Part shown: positions 25,764 through 34,024 of the stretch, one piece after another | How the letters are laid out: every line of letters begins with the position of its first letter | How positions within the stretch are numbered: position 1 is the stretch's first letter | Assembly: GCF_001750725.1 (NCBI RefSeq) | Contig: NZ_CP017279.1 | Coordinates: forward strand, 3,720,001 to 3,784,000 | Length of the DNA: 64,000 nt | Direction: 5' to 3' | Source: Enterobacter ludwigii | GTDB taxonomy: Bacteria > Pseudomonadota > Gammaproteobacteria > Enterobacterales > Enterobacteriaceae | Translations under genes and position numbers: made by a program | The notes under the pieces: model-generated | Told to the model about the DNA's origin: nothing | The model's input: the letters and a program-made list of their open reading frames with translations, nothing else | The model's database searches: none

Positions 25764-26675
25764 TCAGGGCTGGGGTGGGGTAACAGACGACACCGGCACT
25801 TTTTGCGCCCGATACGCGCTCGGCGAACACCCCACTAACCGATTAAAAAACCGGGCAAAATAGGCCGGGTCTTTAAACCCCAGCTGCCAGGCGATTTCGC
25901 TGACCGCGCTGTCGGAGAAGAGCAGCATCCGCCTCGCTTCACGCAGCTGACGGTCAAAAATCAGCCGCTTCGGCGGGCGGTTGGCGAAGCGCCGGCAGAT
26001 ATCGGTCAGACGCGATTCGGTCAGGTGCAGCTCGCTGGCATATTCCGGCACCGTCCAGTGCTCATGAAAATGGACGTCAATCAACTGGGTAAAGCGCTGG
26101 AACAGTTTCAGCTCGCCGCGCATGCCGCTGGCGGCGTGATCGTCGAGCTTCGCGTTGCGCAGCAGCAGGGTGAACACCGCCTGGGCTAACAGAACCAGCG
26201 TGTGTTCGCGCCCGGGCAGTTGTTCCGTAGATTCCCGGGCAATCAGCGGCCAGTAGTGCTTCAGTGCCGCCAGTTCGTCCGGCTTATCGGCCAGCGAGAG
26301 GCAGATCCCCGGCAGGCCAAAGGCTTCCCGCGTGCCGGGGTAGAGCACTTCCAGCAGCGGCCAGATCAGATCCTCGCGCACCGTCAGAACGTGCCCGTCG
26401 CTGTCGGATTCGGTAATAAACGCGTGCGGCACCGACGGGGGCGTGAGCACAAATAGCGGAGCCTGCACCGAGTAGCGGTGATCGTCGAGCTGCAGTTCGA
26501 TCTGTCCGGTATCCAGAAAGTGCATCTGAAAATACTGGTCGTGACGGTGAGCCTGCATGTCGCGGCCAAAAAAGGCCGCCATGCGGGCGAACGACTGATA
26601 GTGAACATCATCCGTTCCCAGACTTTCGTCGTACTCTTTGCTGATGTCGATATTCGCGATCGGGTTCTGGCACAT
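25764..26675 (-). CDS. hpaA: 4-hydroxyphenylacetate catabolism activator HpaA (AraC family)
   Basis: The product has 303 residues. The N-terminal cupin (about 35-110: HRHDQYFQMHFLDTGQIELQLDDHRYSVQAPLFVLTPPSVPHAF) binds the effector, and the C-terminal AraC double helix-turn-helix (about 205-295) ends FKDPAYFARFFNRLVGCSPSAYR. In E. coli W, HpaA activates hpaBC in response to 4-hydroxyphenylacetate, and the same gene order is kept here. AAGGAGCGGCT is the ribosome site, 8 bases after hpaX. A CCCTGA/TCAGGG palindrome overlaps its stop codon region. Confidence 0.94.
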   Translation of the reverse strand: MCQNPIANIDISKEYDESLGTDDVHYQSFARMAAFFGRDMQAHRHDQYFQMHFLDTGQIELQLDDHRYSVQAPLFVLTPPSVPHAFITESDSDGHVLTVREDLIWPLLEVLYPGTREAFGLPGICLSLADKPDELAALKHYWPLIARESTEQLPGREHTLVLLAQAVFTLLLRNAKLDDHAASGMRGELKLFQRFTQLIDVHFHEHWTVPEYASELHLTESRLTDICRRFANRPPKRLIFDRQLREARRMLLFSDSAVSEIAWQLGFKDPAYFARFFNRLVGCSPSAYRAQKVPVSSVTPPQP

Positions 26676-26684
26676 AGCCGCTCC

Positions 26685-28037
26685 TTACGGGATTTTCTGC
26701 GCCGCCATACCTGGCTCGTGCTCAAGGCTCTCCCGCTGCGTCATCGGGATACGTGTCAGCACCAGCGCGCCGACCACCAGCAAGCCGGCAACAAACCACA
26801 ACCCGGAGCTGAAGCTGCCGGTGCTGTCACGCAGAATGCCGATCAACAGCGGGCTGACGGCGGATCCGACGTTACCGATGGCATTGATCACCGCCAGTGC
26901 GACCGCCCGCGACTGCAGGCTAATAACCCGATCCGGCGTGGTCCAGAAGATCGCCATGGCGGTAAACGATCCGGTTGAGGCCATGATGATGCCAAGCAGC
27001 TGGATCAGGCTGTGGTGGGTCGCCGAGGCCAGCAGCCATCCTGCCGCCGCAAAGAGATACGGCAGAATGGTGTGCTTTTTTCGCTCTTTCAGCCTGTCGG
27101 AGCGGCGGCTCCACCAGATCATCCCGAGGATGGTGCAAAACTGCGGGATCGCCGCCAGCAGGCCAATCACAATGTTGCTGCTGCCGGTGTTGAAGCTCTG
27201 CAGGATCTGCGGCGTCCAGATATTTATCGCGCTCAGGGTGTTCGTGAGGCAGAAATAGGCCAGGGTATAGAGCAGCACGGCCGGGGTAAACACTTCGCGC
27301 AGCGTCGAACGCGGCGTGACGGGACGGGCGATGGCCGACTCCTGCTCGCGGGCGATCATTGTTTTAAGCGCCTGCTTTTCGTCGTCATCCAGCCAGCTGG
27401 CCTGATCCGGCGTGTCGTTCAGGTAGAACCACGTCACAACGCCGAGCACCACGGACGGTAGCCCCTCCAGCAGGAACAGCCATTGCCAGCCTTTCAGGTT
27501 CCACAGCCCGTCCATGGCCAGAATATAACCGGAGAGGATCGAGCCGAGCATCATGGTCACCGGCATGGCGATCATAAACAACGCATTGGCGCGGGCGCGG
27601 TGGTAAGCAGGGAACCACCAGGTGAGATAGACGAGGATCCCCGGCAGGAATCCAGCCTCGGCAATGCCCACCAGCATGCGCAGCACATAGAGCATGTGCG
27701 GGCTGGTGGCGAACATGGTGCAGGTGGAAGCGATGCCCCACACCACCATGATCCCGGCGATCCAGCGCCGGGCGCCGACCTTCGCCAGCATGATGTTGCT
27801 GGGGATCCCACATATCACGTAGGTGACGTAAAACAGGGTGGCGGCCAGGCCAAACATGGTCGAGGTGAGGCCCAGATCTTTGCCCATCGTCAGCCCGGCA
27901 AAGCCGATGTTAATGCGGTCAAGAAACGAGAAGACAAACAGGATAAAGAGAAACACGATCAAACGACGAAACAGCTTCTGAATAACGCGGTGTTCTACAG
28001 CTTTATTATCATGGGTTTGCAGGGTAGAGGTCGTCAT
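26685..28037 (-). CDS. hpaX: 4-hydroxyphenylacetate permease HpaX (MFS)
   Basis: The product has 450 residues. The ATG at 28037 follows GTGGAGCGCAAC; a GTG four codons earlier is possible. It is a twelve-helix major facilitator of the anion:cation symporter family, with DRINIGFAGLTMGKDLGL near 40-60, RMLVGIAEAGFLPGILVYLTWWFPAYHRARANALF near 120-155 and a charged central loop. HpaX brings 4-hydroxyphenylacetate into the cell. It follows hpaI by 21 bases and precedes hpaA by 9, so an hpaX-hpaA unit is likely, as in E. coli W. Confidence 0.93.
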   Translation of the reverse strand: MTTSTLQTHDNKAVEHRVIQKLFRRLIVFLFILFVFSFLDRINIGFAGLTMGKDLGLTSTMFGLAATLFYVTYVICGIPSNIMLAKVGARRWIAGIMVVWGIASTCTMFATSPHMLYVLRMLVGIAEAGFLPGILVYLTWWFPAYHRARANALFMIAMPVTMMLGSILSGYILAMDGLWNLKGWQWLFLLEGLPSVVLGVVTWFYLNDTPDQASWLDDDEKQALKTMIAREQESAIARPVTPRSTLREVFTPAVLLYTLAYFCLTNTLSAINIWTPQILQSFNTGSSNIVIGLLAAIPQFCTILGMIWWSRRSDRLKERKKHTILPYLFAAAGWLLASATHHSLIQLLGIIMASTGSFTAMAIFWTTPDRVISLQSRAVALAVINAIGNVGSAVSPLLIGILRDSTGSFSSGLWFVAGLLVVGALVLTRIPMTQRESLEHEPGMAAQKIP

Positions 28038-28058
28038 GTTGCGCTCCACATCGTACGT

Positions 28059-28856
28059 TTAGTAGACGGATTTATTGTTATTTACTGACGTAACCGGGAT
28101 ATCGATAAAACGTGCCGCCAGCGCCTCGGCGCTGCGTGCAAGCAGGGTGGTGTCGACCCCGACGGCGACAAACAGCGCGCCAAGCTCGAGGTAGCGTTTT
28201 GCCAGCGGCTCGTTAGCCATCAGGATGCCGGGCGCTTTGCCTGCCGCACGGATCTGCGCAATGGCCTTCTCGATGGCGGCCTGGACTTCCGGGTGTTGCG
28301 GATTTCCGGCAAAGCCCATGTCGGCGCTCAAATCCGCCGGGCCAATAAACACCCCGTCCACGCCTTCCACGTCGAGGATGTGCGGCAGATTTTTCAGCGC
28401 CTCGCGCGTTTCAATCTGCACCAGCACGCACATGGCATCGTTAGCGCGCTGCAGGTAATCAGGCGTGCGGTTCCAGCGCGAGGCGCGAGCCAGCGCGCTG
28501 CCCACGCCGCGGATCCCCGCCGGTGGATAACGCGTGGCGCGCACCGCCAGCCGGGCTTCATCGGCGTTTTGTACCATCGGCACCAGCAGGGTTTGCGCCC
28601 CGACGTCCAGCAGCTGTTTGATCTGGACCGGATCGTTCCACGACGGGCGTACCACCGGCTGGCTGGCGTAAGGCGCGATCGCCTGCAGCTGGGTCAGGAC
28701 GGTTTGCACGTTATTGGGCGCGTGCTCTGCGTCGATCAGCAGCCAGTCGAAACCCGCACCGGCCAGCAGCTCGGCGCTGTAACTGCTGGTCAGCCCCAGC
28801 CAGAGGCCGATTTGCGGTTTTCCGGCGCTGAGCGCCGCTTTGAAACTGTTTTCCAT
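28059..28856 (-). CDS. hpaI: 4-hydroxy-2-oxoheptanedioate aldolase HpaI
   Basis: The product has 265 residues and is a class II metal-dependent aldolase of the HpcH/HpaI family. Visible motifs are [13 protein letters not shown] (about 34-46), the [14 protein letters not shown] stretch, [13 protein letters not shown] and the metal/substrate part [15 protein letters not shown] near 170-184. It splits 4-hydroxy-2-oxoheptanedioate into pyruvate and succinate semialdehyde, the last step of the pathway. AGGAGACCACC is the ribosome site, 9 bases after hpaH. Confidence 0.95.
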   Translation of the reverse strand: MENSFKAALSAGKPQIGLWLGLTSSYSAELLAGAGFDWLLIDAEHAPNNVQTVLTQLQAIAPYASQPVVRPSWNDPVQIKQLLDVGAQTLLVPMVQNADEARLAVRATRYPPAGIRGVGSALARASRWNRTPDYLQRANDAMCVLVQIETREALKNLPHILDVEGVDGVFIGPADLSADMGFAGNPQHPEVQAAIEKAIAQIRAAGKAPGILMANEPLAKRYLELGALFVAVGVDTTLLARSAEALAARFIDIPVTSVNNNKSVY

Positions 28857-28865
28857 GGTGGTCTC

Positions 28866-29669
28866 CTAAACAAAACGGCAGCTGATGGAGCCCATCTTGC
28901 CGTAGTCCACGTGGAAGGTATCGCCCTTGCTGGCCGGCACCGGGCGGGTAAACGAACCGCCGAGGATGATTTGGCCAGGCTCCAGCTGAACGTCGTACGG
29001 CGCGAGTTTATTGGCAAGCCATGCCACACCGTTGGCCGGGTGGTTGAGCACGCCCGCGGCGACCCCGGTCTCTTCAATGACGCCGTTGCGGTAGAGCAGG
29101 GCGGAGATCCAGCGCAGATCCAGCTCGTCGGGCTTAATCGGGCGACCGCCAAGGATCACACCTGCGTTGGCGGCGTTATCGGAGATGGTGTCGAACACCT
29201 TGCGCGGACGCTGGGTCTCGGGATCGATGTTGTGGCAGCGGGCGTCGATCAGCTCCAGCGCGGGGATGACGTAATCCGTGGCGTTGTAGACGTCGAACAG
29301 GGTGCAGTTTGGGCCGCGCAGGGGTTTTGCCAGCACGAAGGCCAGCTCCACTTCGATGCGCGGGACGATAAAGCGGTCGGCAGGGATATCACTGCCGTCG
29401 TGGAAGAACATGTCGTCGAGCAGAGCACCGTAGTCCGGCTCGCTAATCTGCGAGCTGGCCTGCATCGCTTTGGAGGTGAGGCCAATCTTGTGGCCTTTCA
29501 GCACGCGACCTTCGGCGATTTTCAGGCTCACCCATTCGCGCTGTACGGCGTAGGCGTCATCAAGGGTGATCGTCGGGTAGTCGAGCGAGATCTGGCGGAT
29601 CTGCTCCCGGGACTGCTCCGCCTGATGCAGACGATGGGCGATCAGGGTATGGGTGTGTTTATCGAGCAT
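28866..29669 (-). CDS. hpaH: 2-oxo-hept-4-ene-1,7-dioate hydratase HpaH
   Basis: The product has 267 residues. It belongs to the FAH-like hydratase family with HpcG/Mhp[13 protein letters not shown] near 58-70, [12 protein letters not shown], and the acidic metal ligands in [15 protein letters not shown] near 105. It adds water to 2-oxohept-enedioate to give the HpaI substrate and needs magnesium. CAGGAAATCGCC is the ribosome site. A 78-base gap with a REP element separates it from hpaF, so transcript stability may change at this point of the operon. Confidence 0.94.
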   Translation of the reverse strand: MLDKHTHTLIAHRLHQAEQSREQIRQISLDYPTITLDDAYAVQREWVSLKIAEGRVLKGHKIGLTSKAMQASSQISEPDYGALLDDMFFHDGSDIPADRFIVPRIEVELAFVLAKPLRGPNCTLFDVYNATDYVIPALELIDARCHNIDPETQRPRKVFDTISDNAANAGVILGGRPIKPDELDLRWISALLYRNGVIEETGVAAGVLNHPANGVAWLANKLAPYDVQLEPGQIILGGSFTRPVPASKGDTFHVDYGKMGSISCRFV

Positions 29670-29686
29670 GGCGATTTCCTGTTGTT

Positions 29687-29712
29687 GCCGGGTGGCGTGC
29701 TGCTCACCCGGC
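29687..29712. repeat. REP-like palindrome inside the hpa operon (hpaF-hpaH gap)
   Basis: GCCGGGTG (29687-29694) and CACCCGGC (29705-29712) form an 8-bp stem with a 10-base loop in the otherwise tightly packed operon. Confidence 0.65.
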
Positions 29713-29747
29713 TTGCGTTCAAAGCCGTTGTCGGCCCGGTAAGGGCG

Positions 29748-30128
29748 CTACTTAAACAAAGCGTGCACGTTGTTCTGCTTGTAATTGAGCGTCGGGTGCA
29801 GCTCGTCTATTTCAAAAGAGAGCGCCAGATAGCGCGATGCCATCAGGTCGGCGAAGTGGGTTTTAATCAGCTCAAACAGTGCCTTTCCCACCGCCTCCCG
29901 GCTCTCCAGACTGCGCCCGGCGCCAATCTTCAGCGTCATATGCACAAAGGCGTAATCATGCTTACCGTCGGCCATCTGCCAGGTGTCCAGCCAGTGCGCG
30001 CGGCTACGGATACCGCCGAGTGGGAAGATTCCCGTGGCGGCAAGCGCGTCGTTCACTTTGGCGAACAGTGCTGGCAGGTCCGCCTGCTCGCGGATGTTGT
30101 CAGTGCATTCAGCAATAAAGTGCGGCAT
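29748..30128 (-). CDS. hpaF: 5-carboxymethyl-2-hydroxymuconate delta-isomerase HpaF
   Basis: The product has 126 residues and begins MPHFIAECTDNIREQADLPALF. Pro-2 is the N-terminal catalytic residue of this tautomerase-like family and is present. The enzyme shifts the double bond of 5-carboxymethyl-2-hydroxymuconate to give the substrate of the HpaG decarboxylase. AAGGAGCCACC is the ribosome site, 9 bases after hpaD. The C-terminal LSFEIDELHPTLNYKQNN is typical. Confidence 0.95.
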   Translation of the reverse strand: MPHFIAECTDNIREQADLPALFAKVNDALAATGIFPLGGIRSRAHWLDTWQMADGKHDYAFVHMTLKIGAGRSLESREAVGKALFELIKTHFADLMASRYLALSFEIDELHPTLNYKQNNVHALFK

Positions 30129-30137
30129 GGTGGCTCC

Positions 30138-30995
30138 TTACGCGGACGCGGGCAGGGGGAAAACGGCGTTAACCTGGCCGGTGCCGGAGCTGGGGAACAG
30201 CTCGGTGAGGAACTCCACCTTGCCGTCGTATGTGTCCCAGCCGAGCATCCCCAGCAGCATCACCGTGTCGTGCATATTGCCCTCGCCGTAGCAGTAGTGG
30301 GCATACTCCGGCAGCATGCTGCAGAACTCCCTGAACTTGCCTTCACGCCACAGCTTCACCACGCGTTCGTCCATCTGACGGTCGAACTCGCGGGTGTAGC
30401 TGTTCATTCCCTCTTCGGCGCGCTGGTCGTCGATAAAACGGTGCGACAGCGAACCGCTGGCGAGCACCGCCACGGTGCCGTCGTATTTCTGAATCGCGCT
30501 GACGATGGCCTCGCCCAGCCTGCGGCTGTCGGCGAAGTCATGGACGGTGCAGAATGCGGCGATAGAGATCACTTTGAAGTGCTTATCGCTGTTCATGTAG
30601 CGCATTGGCACCAGCGTGCCGTACTCCAGCTTGAGGCTCGGGATGTTGTGCGCTTTGGCACGTACGCCGAGTTTCACCGCTTCGTCGGCGATAAGCTGGC
30701 CGAGCACCGGGTTACCGTCGTAGTCGTAGGTCATGTCGCGGATAAAATGCGGCAGCTCGTTGCTGGTGTAGATGCCGGAGAAATGATCCGCACAGTTGAT
30801 GTGGTAGGCGCTGTTCACCAGCCAGTGGGTATCGAACACAATAATGGTGTCGACGCCCAGCTCCCGACAGCGCTTGCTGATTTCTTTGTGTCCGTCGATG
30901 GCGGACTGGCGGCAGCCGTGGTTTTTTCCCGGCAGTTCAGAGAGGTACATTGACGGAACGTGGGTAATTTTTGCCGCTAACGCTAACTTGCCCAT
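30138..30995 (-). CDS. hpaD: 3,4-dihydroxyphenylacetate 2,3-dioxygenase HpaD
   Basis: The product has 285 residues and begins MGKLALAAKITHVPSMYLSELPGKNHG, as in E. coli W; a five-codon extension overlaps hpaE and is not needed. It is a class III (LigB-like) extradiol dioxygenase. Iron ligands include an early His in ITHVPS and later His/Glu residues; DTHWLVNSAYHIN and ASGSLSHRF are conserved. It cleaves the ring of homoprotocatechuate next to the hydroxyls. Its ATG is 2 bases after the hpaE stop, so coupling is tight. Confidence 0.96.
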   Translation of the reverse strand: MGKLALAAKITHVPSMYLSELPGKNHGCRQSAIDGHKEISKRCRELGVDTIIVFDTHWLVNSAYHINCADHFSGIYTSNELPHFIRDMTYDYDGNPVLGQLIADEAVKLGVRAKAHNIPSLKLEYGTLVPMRYMNSDKHFKVISIAAFCTVHDFADSRRLGEAIVSAIQKYDGTVAVLASGSLSHRFIDDQRAEEGMNSYTREFDRQMDERVVKLWREGKFREFCSMLPEYAHYCYGEGNMHDTVMLLGMLGWDTYDGKVEFLTELFPSSGTGQVNAVFPLPASA

Positions 30996-30997
30996 AC

Positions 30998-32464
30998 TCA
31001 GATCCCCCATTTTGGAATCGGATGGTCGCCCATGGAGATGCAGACGTTTTTCATTTCAGCGAACACCTCGAAGCTGTATTCGCCCCCTTCGCGCCCGGTA
31101 CCGGAAGCCTTCACGCCGCCAAACGGCTGACGCAGATCGCGCACGTTCTGGGTGTTTACAAACACCATTCCGGCTTCGATATTGCGCGCCAGGCGCAGCA
31201 CTTTGCTGACGTCCTGGGTCCAGATGTATGACGCCAGGCCGTACTCTACGTCGTTAGCCAGACGCAGCCCTTCGGCTTCGTCCTTAAACGGCAGCAGGCA
31301 GGCAACCGGCCCGAAGATCTCTTCCTGGGCCACGCGCATCCGGTTGTCGACGTCTGCCAGCACGGTCGGGCGCAGGAAGTTGCCGTTTTTCAGGTGAGCA
31401 GGGAGATCGGTGGGTTTGTCAGGGCCGCCCGCCAGCAGGGTCGCACCCTCTTCAATGCCAAGACGGATATAGCCGGAGACTTTTTCCCAGTGCTGCTGGC
31501 TGATCAGCGCGCCAACCTGAGTGTTCGGATCGGTCGGGTCACCCACGCGCAGACGGTTCGCGCGCTCGGCAAAGCGCCTGACGAATTCCGGGTAGATGCT
31601 CTGCTGAATGAAAATACGTGAGCCAGCGGTGCAACGCTCGCCGTTGATGGAGAAGATGGTGAACAGGGCGGCATCCAGCGCGCGTTCGATATCCGCATCT
31701 TCAAAAATCAGCACCGGGGATTTCCCTCCCAGCTCCATGGAGTATTTCTTCAGTCCGGCGTTTTTCATGATGTTGCGCCCGGTGGCGGTGCCGCCGGTAA
31801 AGGAGACGGCGCGCACGTCGTGGTGACGTACCAGCGCATCGCCCGCCGTTGCGCCATAGCCCTGCACCACGTTCAGCACGCCCGCCGGAATACCGGCCTC
31901 CAGCGCCAGCTCGCCCAGACGGTCGGCGGTCAGCGGGGAGAGTTCAGACATCTTCAGCACCGCGGTGTTGCCCAGCGCCAGGCACGGCGCAACCTTCCAG
32001 GTGGCGGTCATAAACGGCACGTTCCACGGCGACACCAGCGCGCAGACCCCCACCGGCTGCACCAGGGTGTAGTTGAGCATCTTGTCGTCGACCGGGTAGG
32101 TTTTACCGTTCATCTGCTGGCACACTTCGGCGAAGAACGCGAAGTTGTGCGACGCGCGTGGTATAAGCACGTTTTTGGTCTGGTGGATCGGCAGGCCGGT
32201 GTCGGCGGTCTCGAGGGCCGCAATCTCCGGAACGTGTTGATCGATAAGATCCCCGAGGCGACGCATCAGGCGTGCGCGCTCTTTCATCGGCAGGTTAGCC
32301 CACGTCGGGAATGCCTCTTTGGCCGCCGCCACGGCCTGATGAATTTCAGCCTCACCGCCGGACGCGACCTCCGCCAGCACCTCTCCGGTGGCCGGGTTAG
32401 TGGTGTGGAAGTAATCACTTCCTGCGACGTTTTTACCGTTAATCCAATGGTTTATTTTTTTCAT
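30998..32464 (-). CDS. hpaE: 5-carboxymethyl-2-hydroxymuconate semialdehyde dehydrogenase HpaE
   Basis: The product has 488 residues and is a full aldehyde dehydrogenase: PWNVPFM near 146-152, E244 in MELGGKSPV and the nucleophile C278 in INGERCTAGSR. The enzyme oxidises the ring-cleavage semialdehyde with NAD. Its ATG overlaps the hpaG stop (ATGA), and GAGGAGACTGCAAA is the ribosome site. It is one of three aldehyde dehydrogenases in the window, and the most clearly assignable one because of context. Confidence 0.96.
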   Translation of the reverse strand: MKKINHWINGKNVAGSDYFHTTNPATGEVLAEVASGGEAEIHQAVAAAKEAFPTWANLPMKERARLMRRLGDLIDQHVPEIAALETADTGLPIHQTKNVLIPRASHNFAFFAEVCQQMNGKTYPVDDKMLNYTLVQPVGVCALVSPWNVPFMTATWKVAPCLALGNTAVLKMSELSPLTADRLGELALEAGIPAGVLNVVQGYGATAGDALVRHHDVRAVSFTGGTATGRNIMKNAGLKKYSMELGGKSPVLIFEDADIERALDAALFTIFSINGERCTAGSRIFIQQSIYPEFVRRFAERANRLRVGDPTDPNTQVGALISQQHWEKVSGYIRLGIEEGATLLAGGPDKPTDLPAHLKNGNFLRPTVLADVDNRMRVAQEEIFGPVACLLPFKDEAEGLRLANDVEYGLASYIWTQDVSKVLRLARNIEAGMVFVNTQNVRDLRQPFGGVKASGTGREGGEYSFEVFAEMKNVCISMGDHPIPKWGI

Positions 32465-33738
32465 TTTGCAGTCTCCTCACTGACAATGCGGTTCACCAGG
32501 CGGCCCACGCCCTCTACTTCCACGACCACTTCGTCGCCTGGCTGTACGTCAGACAGACCCTTTGGCGTGCCGGTGGCAATCATGTCGCCGGGCTGCAGGG
32601 TCATAAACTCGCTGAGATAGGCAATCAGGAACGGGATGCTGAAGATCAGATCGGCAGTGGTCCCTTGCTGGCGCAATTCACCGTTCACGAAGGTGCGCAG
32701 GGTTAAGTTATGCGGGTCGGGAATGGCCTCTTTCGGCACGATATGCGGGCTGAGGGGGGTTAACCCGTCGCGGCTTTTCACCCGCAGGTTCGGGCGGTAG
32801 TAGTTTTCCAGGTAGTCACGGATGGCGTAATCGTTGCAGACGGTATAGCCCGCGACATAGTCCATCGCCTCGCGCTCACTGACCTTGTGCGCCGTTTTGC
32901 CGATGACCACCACCAGCTCCGCCTCGTAGTGCATGTACTCAATGTTGTTCGGGCGGACAGAGGTCTGGTTATCGCCGGTCACGGTGTTGGGGGCTTTGAT
33001 AAACACCAGCGGTTCCGTTGGCGGCGTAAATGCCAGCTCGCTGGCGTGATCGGCGTAGTTCAGACCAAGCGCGAACAGCGTGGCGTGCGGATGTGGGCCT
33101 TGCGCATGGGCGACCTCGCGTTCATCAACCACCGGGTTTTCCAGGGACGGGAAGCCTTTCGCCAGAATGCGTACGCGATCGCCCGGCTGCAGCGGGACGC
33201 GCGAGTGTGGGGTGCCGAGCAGAATGGCATCGCCCGGACTGAGGGTGGCGAACTCGCTCAGGGCGCTCAGCAGTTCGGCGGCATTGCGCTGCAGGTCAGC
33301 GGTGTTCCAGTGGTCCGCTTCCCGGCCGTTAATTTCAGTGACGATGGTCAGGTTATCAACGTGGTCGACGGCGGCCAGCTCTCCCAGCGGACAAAAGCCG
33401 TCGCGGCATTTGGCCTTGATGGCAGGGCGATAAAAACTCTCTTCCGGCAGGCTCACCTCGTTGGCAAGCGCGTAACCGGCGATGTACTCCGCCGCCTCGT
33501 CCACGGGAACGTTACGCGCCGTTTTGCCCACAACCAGCGCAACCGTGGCACCGCTTAACACGGTTTCTCCCTGCGGGAAGGGAATGGGGTCGCCCGTGCG
33601 GATCACGGTGTTATGCGGTTTGATAAACCACACGGCGGTTTTTGGTGGCGTGTGGTAGGGGGCTTTTTCAAACGCGTCGCGCCAGGCATCGCGCTGGCTC
33701 TGGTGGTTCAGCGCTACGGCAAAAACAGTACCTTTCAT
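32461..33738 (-). CDS. hpaG: Bifunctional isomerase/decarboxylase HpaG
   Basis: The product has 425 residues and is a tandem duplication of the FAH-family fold, as in E. coli W HpaG: domain one covers about 1-205 and domain two about 210-425. Matching pieces are VWFIKPHNTV and LVFIKAPNTV, GYALANEVSLPEESFYRPAIKAKCRDGFCPLG and GYTVCNDYAIRDYLENYYRPNLRVKSRDGLTPLS. It decarboxylates 5-oxopent-3-ene-1,2,5-tricarboxylate and isomerises the product. It is the first gene of the meta-cleavage operon. GAGGAGTAAGTGA is the ribosome site, and a perfect 20-bp palindrome sits directly upstream of it. Confidence 0.95.
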   Translation of the reverse strand: MKGTVFAVALNHQSQRDAWRDAFEKAPYHTPPKTAVWFIKPHNTVIRTGDPIPFPQGETVLSGATVALVVGKTARNVPVDEAAEYIAGYALANEVSLPEESFYRPAIKAKCRDGFCPLGELAAVDHVDNLTIVTEINGREADHWNTADLQRNAAELLSALSEFATLSPGDAILLGTPHSRVPLQPGDRVRILAKGFPSLENPVVDEREVAHAQGPHPHATLFALGLNYADHASELAFTPPTEPLVFIKAPNTVTGDNQTSVRPNNIEYMHYEAELVVVIGKTAHKVSEREAMDYVAGYTVCNDYAIRDYLENYYRPNLRVKSRDGLTPLSPHIVPKEAIPDPHNLTLRTFVNGELRQQGTTADLIFSIPFLIAYLSEFMTLQPGDMIATGTPKGLSDVQPGDEVVVEVEGVGRLVNRIVSEETAK

Positions 33739-33750
33739 TCACTTACTCCT

Positions 33751-33770
33751 CAGGCCGGACGTCCGGCCTG
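33751..33770. promoter_or_regulatory. Perfect 20-bp palindrome in the hpaG leader
   Basis: CAGGCCGGAC and GTCCGGCCTG are exact reverse complements with no spacer. It abuts the hpaG ribosome site. In RNA it would form an 8-bp GC-rich hairpin with a four-base loop. It may protect the message, tune translation or be a second operator. Confidence 0.65.
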
Positions 33771-33776
33771 TGATTT

Positions 33777-33792
33777 CATTAATATGTTAATG
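33777..33792. promoter_or_regulatory. Probable HpaR operator at the hpaG start point
   Basis: CATTAA-TATG-TTAATG is a perfect 6-bp inverted repeat at the predicted hpaG start site. Its right half extends to TGTTAATGAT, which recurs exactly at 33984-33993 before hpaR. HpaR is a MarR-type repressor of this operon. Confidence 0.65.
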
Positions 33793-33797
33793 ATCTG

Positions 33798-33826
33798 GTT
33801 GTATGCCTTTGCTGTTCATTTCGCAA
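33798..33826 (-). promoter_or_regulatory. hpaG (meta-cleavage operon) promoter
   Basis: On the minus strand TTGCGA (33826-33821), a 17-base spacer and TACAAC (33803-33798) make a fair sigma-70 promoter. It lies between the CRP site and the operator-like palindrome, as expected. Confidence 0.55.
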
Positions 33827-33842
33827 CCAGAAGTGAATAATT

Positions 33843-33858
33843 TGTGATATGAATAACA
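33843..33858. promoter_or_regulatory. CRP site upstream of the hpaG promoter
   Basis: TGTGA-TATGAA-TAACA differs from consensus at one conserved position. Its centre is about 60 bases upstream of the predicted start point, the class I activation distance. Confidence 0.6.
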
Positions 33859-33984
33859 ATAAATTTACATAAAGAGATTAAAGGCTATATTTATCATTGC
33901 GTTAAAAAATAAGGCTTGTTTCTGTTAGACTTTTTGTCGTAAAACGCGTTGTTTGTAAAACCAGCAGAACTGAATTGTTCATGT

Positions 33985-34024
33985 GTTAATGATTACCGGG
34001 AGAGGCTATGCATGATTCATTAAC
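33985..34024. promoter_or_regulatory. Inverted repeat around the hpaR ribosome site and start codon
   Basis: GTTAATGA (33985-33992) and TCATTAAC (34017-34024) are perfect inverse arms. They bracket the GGGAGAGGCT ribosome site and the ATG at 34008. They could be autoregulatory HpaR half-sites, or pair in RNA. Confidence 0.5.

Noticed and set aside
28293..30953. 886-residue plus-strand frame opposite hpaI, hpaH, hpaF and hpaD
   Set aside because: It spans four well-assigned genes on the other strand and their gaps, so it cannot be a real gene. It is a codon-bias artefact.
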